Shown here in pieces: positions 62,551-64,000 of a DNA stretch of 64,000 bases. Under the pieces are notes generated by a model. That model made no database searches. It worked only from the letters and a program-made list of their open reading frames with translations, and had not been told where the DNA came from. Position 1 is the stretch's first letter. Every line of letters starts with the position of its first letter. This stretch comes from Prorocentrum cordatum (Eukaryota; Sar; Dinophyceae; Prorocentrales; Prorocentraceae), in NCBI GenBank assembly GCA_963575745.1, contig CAUYUJ010019619.1, positions 111,318 to 175,317 on the forward strand, in the 5' to 3' direction. The translations under genes were made by a program, and so were the position numbers.

Positions 62551-62755
62551 AAAGTGGCTTCAGGTATCGCCGACCACTTGTGATGACGCACTACCTCCTC
62601 GTGAAGACCATGAAGTTCCTAAGCTGCCGATTTCCATCGGCGAACTCGTTCCTGACGGCGACGCTGGCTTCGAGCTCCAGCTGAACGCCTTCATCAGCTA
62701 CAACATCAACGCCAGTTCCTTAGACGTCGGCTTCACGAGCCGGAGTGGCTCGGCC
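62390..62755 (+). repeat. Blocks B and A, second copies, directly joined
   Basis: Copy 2 of B (62390-62550) runs straight into copy 2 of A (62551-62755) at CCATCCATCAAAGTGGCTTC. In the first copies the two blocks are about 900 bases apart. Confidence 0.85.
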
Positions 62756-62764
62756 AGCGGCGCG

Positions 62765-63280
62765 GGCGGGACGCAAGGAGAGACGCGCGCTCCCCTCGCA
62801 CGCTGGGTTCCTCCTCGTCCGTCTTCGCATCCTCCTCTGCCTCCTCCTGCTCCCCCCCCCCCCCCTCGAGGCTGGCAGGGAGCCTCGCACGCTGGTGCGA
62901 CCAGCTGGAGCTGCTGGACGCGTTCCTGAGGCGCATTCCCAGCCGGCGGAAGGAGCATAAATGCAAGGGGCAGAATCGGAGGAGGGAGAGGAGGGGGACG
63001 AAGATGATGATGAGGAGGAGGAGGAGGAGGAGGAAAACGAGGAGGAGGAGGAGGAGGAGGAGGAGGAGGGGCATGGGGACGGGGACGAAGACAGAAAGGA
63101 AGAGGAGGATAACGAAAGTTATGGAGGGGGAGGACAATCAGGAAGAAGAGGAGGAGGGGAAGAGGAAGAGAAGGGAGGAGCGGGCGAGCCCGAAGGAATC
63201 CCGTTTCCGATTCAAGGCCGCGTTGCCGAGCCAAGATCGTGCCGCGACGAAGTCATAAACAGGCCACGATTGTAAGACGG
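62765..63280 (+). other. Possible exon followed by (GGA)n
   Basis: A frame with LAGSLARWCDQLELLDAFLR, RIPSRRKEHKC (about 62870-62965) looks coding and is followed by GGA triplets at 63003-63075 and purine-rich sequence to 63190. Tentative. Confidence 0.25.
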
Positions 63281-63284
63281 GACG

Positions 63285-63340
63285 TTGCATCCCTCCTCCT
63301 CCTCCTCCTCCTCCTCCTCCTCCTCCTCCTCCTCCTGCCA
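63285..63340. repeat. (TCC)n microsatellite
   Basis: About 16 TCC triplets. Confidence 0.95.
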
Positions 63341-63374
63341 AGCTGCTCCCATTCTGGCCTCGCCTGGACATGGG

Positions 63375-63801
63375 GCCAGACGTCCAGCGTATGTCTGCCC
63401 CGCCTGCGCCTTCGCAGGCGCCGACCACCCCCCACGGGTGGCTCTGGGTGGGCATTTTTTTCGGCAGTGCGCTGCTTGCTTGAGATGGAGGAAGGGGGAA
63501 CTCGATGCGCTTGCCGGCTGGGGGTTCCTGCTCCCTGGCTTTGCGCGTGCAGCCAGCGGCCCTCCGTGAGCTCGGGCACCGTTGCGTGGTCTTAGACTGC
63601 TCCGACGGCTCTTTTGTGTGTGGGTGTGTCTGCCAGCGCTGTAAGTACACGACGTCAGGTGCCAGGCTGGCTAACTTGGCTAAGCCTTGCAAGCCGGACA
63701 AGAAAGTTTGTCACAGCAGTCCGTGGACGAAGCTGGAACGTGGGCTCCATCCTAAAAAGGCTGGTGCCACTGTTGACCTCGACACGTTTTGCCGTATTTA
63801 G
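63375..63801 (+). CDS. Cys-rich C-terminal exon, zinc-binding-like
   Basis: Two cysteine-rich pieces lie in adjacent frames. The first (about 63390-63482) reads PAYVCPACAFAGADHPPRVA, LGGHFFRQCAACLRW, a C-x2-C / C-x2-C pair as in zinc ribbons. The second (about 63555-63801) reads ELGHRCVVLDCSDGSFVCGC, VCQRCKYTTSGARLANLAKP, CKPDKKVCHSS, then LERGLHPKKAGATVDLDTFC to TAG at 63799-63801. The second resembles a Cys-rich tail with a final GLHP that recurs in dinoflagellate proteins, as far as I remember. A frameshift or small intron near 63500 would be needed to join them. The stop gives the 3' end of a plus-strand gene whose start is not resolved. Confidence 0.4.
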
Positions 63802-64000
63802 GGCTTGCCTGTGCCCCGCCGTTGCGCTCGCCACGCCGCGGTCTTCACCTTGGCTGGATGGAGGGTTGACCTCACAATCCTCCGCCTCCTCCTCCTCCTC
63901 CTCCTCCTCCTCCTCCTCGCCCAGGCGTGCGTGCGATCCCCATCGGAGCACTGGCCTACAAGCAGCCCCCCCTGAGGCAGAAGACCCCACGGGGGGGGGG
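63802..64000. other. Window end, (TCC)n and G run
   Basis: A TCC tract at about 63880-63922 and a terminal run of G. No gene seen. Confidence 0.5.

Noticed and set aside
1-64000. tRNA, rRNA and snRNA genes
   Set aside because: I scanned by eye for conserved boxes and clover-leaf patterns and saw none; tRNAscan-SE and Rfam searches would be decisive.

Overview
This looks like nuclear DNA of a dinoflagellate. The window is GC-rich and dominated by simple repeats. It carries a GA-AG intron next to ordinary GT-AG introns, neighbouring genes on one strand (minus, 6.4 to 2.2 kb), reverse-transcriptase and integrase remnants of the kind common in these genomes, and a degraded sequence resembling the dinoflagellate spliced leader. 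The genus cannot be decided from the sequence alone.

Layout. 0-2.1 kb: a plus-strand Gly-Tyr-Asp-Lys repeat protein broken by one missing base. 2.2-6.4 kb: a minus-strand cluster holding the best gene of the window (about 764 aa, three exons, basic C-terminal tail), a second gene body and a separate terminal exon with a Gly-Asp-Gly-Ser-Pro repeat. 7.4-11.2 kb: a decayed retroelement (GK-rich fragments, then a frameshifted reverse transcriptase) between two similar direct repeats. 11.4-12.8 kb: an open but degenerate Hsp90 middle-domain sequence. 13-30 kb: almost gene-free, with a 107-bp satellite (16.7-19.1 kb), long (ATC)n, (GAT)n and (TCC)n tracts and dispersed elements. 30.9-34.5 kb: exons suggesting a signal-peptide, coiled-coil, transmembrane and C2-domain protein; one phase-consistent intron consists largely of a dispersed repeat. 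36.3-37.6 kb: a 37-bp tandem repeat and an integrase remnant. 39-49 kb: nested tandem repeats, including a 90-bp array and a 1.75-2.0 kb tandem segmental duplication. 50.3-51.5 kb: pieces of an FkbM-type methyltransferase. 53-64 kb: more microsatellites, an inverted pair of about 530-bp elements, a long acidic reading frame, a duplicated region of unknown coding fragments behind the spliced-leader-like sequence, and a cysteine-rich C-terminal exon.

The window reads as repeat-rich intergenic and intronic DNA with few intact genes and many decayed gene and retroelement copies. At least ten dispersed or tandem repeat families recur inside it; three have terminal inverted repeats typical of small non-autonomous DNA transposons. 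No rRNA, tRNA or CRISPR array was recognised. Gene models are reading-frame and splice-site inferences made by eye, without transcript data.
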